A DNA stretch of 7,133 bases from a bacterium (GTDB taxonomy: Bacteria; JAMCPX01). Every line of letters begins with the position of its first letter. The stretch's first letter is position 1. Positions 4,471 to 7,133 of this stretch are shown here, piece by piece. Below the pieces are notes generated by a model. It was not told the origin of the DNA. It saw nothing but the letters and a program-made list of their open reading frames with translations, and searched no databases. Location of the stretch: NCBI GenBank assembly GCA_027364825.1, contig DAHXOM010000287.1:1-7133 (forward strand), in the 5' to 3' direction. The translations under genes were made by a program, and so were the position numbers.

Positions 4471-6273
4471 ATGACAGAGTACTTATTCTTTTCGGGCAAG
4501 GGCGGCGTTGGTAAGACGACCATGGCATCCGCAAGTGCCGTCCACTACGCCATGAACGGCCAAAAAACACTGATAGTGACGACAGACCCGGCTTCCAACC
4601 TTGCCGATGTTTTTGAGCAGGAGATAGGACACAGGATAACCCCGATCAATGGCGTGCCAAATCTATGGGCAATGGAGATCGAGCCGGATAAAGCAACCAA
4701 AGAATATAAGGAAAAGATCATTGCACCCTATCGTGACATCATGCCTGAGGACGTCCTGGCCTCTCTGGAGGAAAACCTCAGCGGTCCCTGTACGACGGAG
4801 ATGGCTGCATTCGACAGGTTTATAGATTTTATGGAGGGTGACAAGTATGATATCATTGTGTTTGATACGGCTCCGACCGGCCATACCATACGCCTGCTTG
4901 AGCTTCCGGTTGACTGGTCCAAACATATAACAGAGGCTGCAAGCGGCAGCGGGCAGACATGTCTTGGTCCTGTCCAGACCATTCAGGACTCAAAGGACAA
5001 ATATGACAGGGCAACTGCACTCCTGAAGGATACGGAAAAAACAACATTTATATTTGTCATGCGCCCTGAAGAGCTTTCCCTTTATGAAACGCAAAGGGCA
5101 GCGAATGAGCTTGAAACCATCGGCATAAAATCAGGTAAGCTCATCATCAACGGCATACTTCCGGAAGAGGTGTGCGGTATTGAATTTTTTAAACGGAAAT
5201 ATGATGCCCAGCAGAACATAATCCGTAAGGCTGAAAGCGGCATCAAGAAGCCGAAACAGTTTATGCTCCTGAGGGACAATGAGGTAAAAGGATTGAAAGC
5301 CCTGCAGTCAGTGGCAGAAGAGTTGTTTAACGGCAGGAAGTCTTCATTCCAAACAGGTATAGGACATACTCCGTTTTCTGATATTGCATTGGAGAAGCCG
5401 GACATAGACAACCTTTGGCTTCCCGGAGTCGGCGCAAAGACCAAGTCCCTTTTTTTTACGGGTAAAGGCGGCGTCGGGAAGACGACCATCTCATGCATAG
5501 CTGCACTGTTCAATGCTCGGAAAGGTTTCAAAACACTCCTGGTTACCACTGACCCTGCGGCACACATCGGAGAGGTCTTGAATGTAAAGGTCGGATCTGA
5601 ACCGGCAAAGGTTACGGACAACCTGTATGCTGTTATGGTCGATCAGAAAACAGCATTCAACGAGTACAAAGAAAAGGTGCTCAATGAAGCAAAGGGCAAA
5701 TATTCCGATGATATGCTTGCAGCCATGGATGAGGAGTTGAACTCGCCGTGTACCGAAGAGATGGCTGCATTTGATAAATTCATACAGTTCATAGAGGGCC
5801 GTGAATACCAGACAGTCGTGTTCGACACAGCTCCCACAGGGCACACGCTCAGGCTCCTCGAACTGCCGTTTGATTACGCAAAGCAGGTTGAGATGATGGC
5901 CGGTACCGGGGATAATGCCGCTGTCAAAGACGGTGCAACGAACAGGTTTAAAAATATCATACAGACACTCAGGGACAGAGAACGTACCCTCTTTACCTTT
6001 GTTCTTTACCCGGAATCAACGCCTGTTTTGGAATCTTACAGAGCAATGGTTGACCTGCGCAATGCGGGTATAGATACGCAGCTTGTCGTTGCAAACCTGA
6101 TATTGACGGACAGAATATGCATCAATGACTTTTTCAGAAACAGGCAGCAGATGCAGATGAAGTACCTTCAGGAAATAAAGCAAAAGTTCAATCTGCCGGT
6201 GCTCAAATTCCCTCTGATGCAGGATGAGATCAAGGGCTTCGAGCTCCTGAAGAAGGCTGTTGCGATACTGTAA
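4471..6273 (+). CDS. arsA: ArsA, two-domain arsenite/antimonite-stimulated ATPase
   Basis: This 600-residue protein is a tandem duplication of a deviant-Walker (ArsA/GET3) ATPase, close to the 583 residues of E. coli ArsA. P-loops GKGGVGKTT occur at 9-17 and 331-339, and the signal-transduction DTAPTGHT at 132-139 and 452-459. The three metalloid-binding cysteines of E. coli (Cys113, Cys172, Cys422) have clear counterparts in Cys107 (SGPCTTEM), Cys164 (QTCLGP) and Cys427 (NSPCTEEM). The halves are joined by a linker around 285-325. ArsA sits in the cytoplasm on the membrane permease ArsB (or Acr3), accepts As(III)/Sb(III) from ArsD and drives efflux by ATP hydrolysis. ATG 4471 has AAGGA at 4458-4462. 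It is the last gene of the operon: 197 bases and fewer than 50 non-coding bases separate it from a convergent gene. No permease lies in the window. Confidence 0.96.
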   Translation: MTEYLFFSGKGGVGKTTMASASAVHYAMNGQKTLIVTTDPASNLADVFEQEIGHRITPINGVPNLWAMEIEPDKATKEYKEKIIAPYRDIMPEDVLASLEENLSGPCTTEMAAFDRFIDFMEGDKYDIIVFDTAPTGHTIRLLELPVDWSKHITEAASGSGQTCLGPVQTIQDSKDKYDRATALLKDTEKTTFIFVMRPEELSLYETQRAANELETIGIKSGKLIINGILPEEVCGIEFFKRKYDAQQNIIRKAESGIKKPKQFMLLRDNEVKGLKALQSVAEELFNGRKSSFQTGIGHTPFSDIALEKPDIDNLWLPGVGAKTKSLFFTGKGGVGKTTISCIAALFNARKGFKTLLVTTDPAAHIGEVLNVKVGSEPAKVTDNLYAVMVDQKTAFNEYKEKVLNEAKGKYSDDMLAAMDEELNSPCTEEMAAFDKFIQFIEGREYQTVVFDTAPTGHTLRLLELPFDYAKQVEMMAGTGDNAAVKDGATNRFKNIIQTLRDRERTLFTFVLYPESTPVLESYRAMVDLRNAGIDTQLVVANLILTDRICINDFFRNRQQMQMKYLQEIKQKFNLPVLKFPLMQDEIKGFELLKKAVAIL

Positions 6274-6287
6274 GATTTAAGTGTACT

Positions 6288-6314
6288 AAAAAGAAAAAGT
6301 GTGTCCCCTGCACT
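6288..6314 (-). terminator. Weak candidate terminator for the leftward chromate transporter gene
   Basis: Read on the minus strand, AGTG (6314-6311) can pair with CACT (6301-6298) across a 9-base loop, followed by a T-rich run with a single C (6297-6288). The stem is only four pairs, so termination is doubtful. It lies in the 43-base space between the convergent arsA and transporter stops. No better hairpin was found there for arsA. Confidence 0.25.
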
Positions 6315-6316
6315 AA

Positions 6317-7132
6317 TTAAAACCAGAAAATTGAAATTGCTGCTCCTATCAACACTATGTAGAGAACGTCTACCTTTTTAATCAGTGCAGCCAATGCAGC
6401 TAATCCCAGCAAAACCTTAACAGCATCCCATGGCACTGCAAGGGCAAATTTTACCGTAACAAAAAAAAGCAGGCCCACAAATGATGCAAGTATTCCTTTG
6501 GTTGCCCTTGAAAACCATATCGAGCCTTTTAATCTGTCAAAAAACGGCGTTACCATGACCAGGATCAAGAAAGAAGGGGTGAACACGGCAATAGTTGCCA
6601 CAATGGCCCCTATTATCCCGTAGATAATAAAACCAACAAAGGTTGCGGTTATAACGATCGGGCCCGGTGTTATCTGTCCCAATGCAATACCATCCATAAA
6701 TGTCTTATTATCCATCCATCCTTTTACAGAAACGATCTCATGAAGCATTAAAGGGATTGATGCAAATCCGCCTCCGAAGGCAAAGGTGTCAATCTTGAGC
6801 ATGAACCCTGCGAGGGTAAAAAGTTTTGTGTTGATCATATAAAGGGCAAAAAGCGCTCCCCCTAACAGGATAAACAATATACCTGTCTGTTTGTATGAGA
6901 TAGTAATGTCATTTTTAATGTACGGGGCGAACGAAGATATGATCTTGTCCTTTTTAAACACCGCCAAACCGGTCAAAGCTGCAACAAGAATTACCAGAAA
7001 AGGACTGACACCTATCCAGAAGAGTACTGCAGCACACCCGGCTATGAAGAGTTCCCGATAGTTCTTGATAGCACCCCTGCCGAATGAATACGTTGCATTG
7101 GATACGATGGCAACAACAATTACAGCCAGGCC
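6317..7132 (-). CDS. chrA: ChrA-type chromate transporter (CHR family), 5' truncated
   Basis: The frame is open from the right edge to a TAA at 6319-6317, giving 271 visible residues. A TTG at 6976 could be read as a start, but the 52 codons before it encode fitting membrane sequence (AIVSNATYSFGR, FWIGVSPFLVILVAAL), so the gene continues outside the window. The visible part holds the end of the first CHR half, a hydrophilic linker (KKDKIISSFAPYIKND) and a full second half with IDTFAFGGGFASIPLM (about 114-129), GW, and GQITPGPIVITATFVG (152-167). Two-domain ChrA proteins are about 400 residues, so about 130 are missing. CHR proteins are inner-membrane oxyanion transporters, chromate efflux being the best-studied role; some may carry other oxyanions. 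It converges on arsA. Family certain, chromate specificity inferred. Confidence 0.9.
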   Translation of the reverse strand, partial: GLAVIVVAIVSNATYSFGRGAIKNYRELFIAGCAAVLFWIGVSPFLVILVAALTGLAVFKKDKIISSFAPYIKNDITISYKQTGILFILLGGALFALYMINTKLFTLAGFMLKIDTFAFGGGFASIPLMLHEIVSVKGWMDNKTFMDGIALGQITPGPIVITATFVGFIIYGIIGAIVATIAVFTPSFLILVMVTPFFDRLKGSIWFSRATKGILASFVGLLFFVTVKFALAVPWDAVKVLLGLAALAALIKKVDVLYIVLIGAAISIFWF

Positions 7133-7133
7133 A

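Noticed and set aside
5082..5621. Minus-strand 179-codon frame opposite arsA
   Set aside because: It is fully antisense to a motif-verified arsA, including the second P-loop; the other long antisense frames within arsA have the same explanation.
6317..6976. A 219-residue single-domain CHR protein starting at TTG 6976
   Set aside because: The same frame continues open to the window edge and encodes the expected end of the first CHR half, so the TTG is internal.

Overview
The window looks like a chromosomal segment of a Gram-negative, probably anaerobic bacterium. The gene content and the repeat-rich, AT-leaning intergenic DNA remind me of Desulfobacterota/Deltaproteobacteria or Nitrospirota, but no marker gene is present, so this is only a weak impression. 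Coding density is high. Six genes run rightwards and one, cut by the right edge, runs leftwards.

Left part (1-2828): the 3' part of a saccharopine dehydrogenase-family NAD(P) oxidoreductase is followed after 112 bases by a complete FGGY-family sugar/polyol kinase (xylulokinase-like). The two may be co-transcribed. Their exact substrates cannot be read from sequence.

Intergenic block (2829-3120): 292 bases without a convincing gene. It holds a likely terminator hairpin for the kinase, a cluster of short GC-rich dyads, three tandem 9-base units ending in a 12-base palindrome, and then a near-consensus sigma70 promoter. The -10 of that promoter touches a perfect 6-6-6 inverted repeat that I propose as the ArsR operator.

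Central operon (3121-6273): arsR (As(III)/Sb(III)-responsive repressor), arsD (arsenite metallochaperone), a HesB/IscA-like A-type protein with an unusual cysteine-repeat tail, and arsA (two-domain ATPase with all three metalloid-binding cysteines). The expected logic is that metalloid releases ArsR, ArsD carries As(III)/Sb(III) to ArsA, and ArsA energises an efflux permease. No permease (arsB/acr3) and no arsenate reductase (arsC) lie in the window, and the operon ends against a convergent gene, so the pump must be elsewhere. The HesB-like gene sits exactly where an ars component would be expected. Its tail replaces the family's usual C-terminal Cys-Gly-Cys with a regular Cys-x4-Cys ladder, making it the most interesting candidate for a new arsenic-handling or Fe-S-protecting part. 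The leaders of arsD and of the HesB-like gene carry related palindromic repeats placed just upstream of each ribosome binding site.

Right part (6317-7132, minus strand): the C-terminal two-thirds of a ChrA-type chromate transporter, converging on arsA, so two oxyanion/metalloid functions lie side by side.
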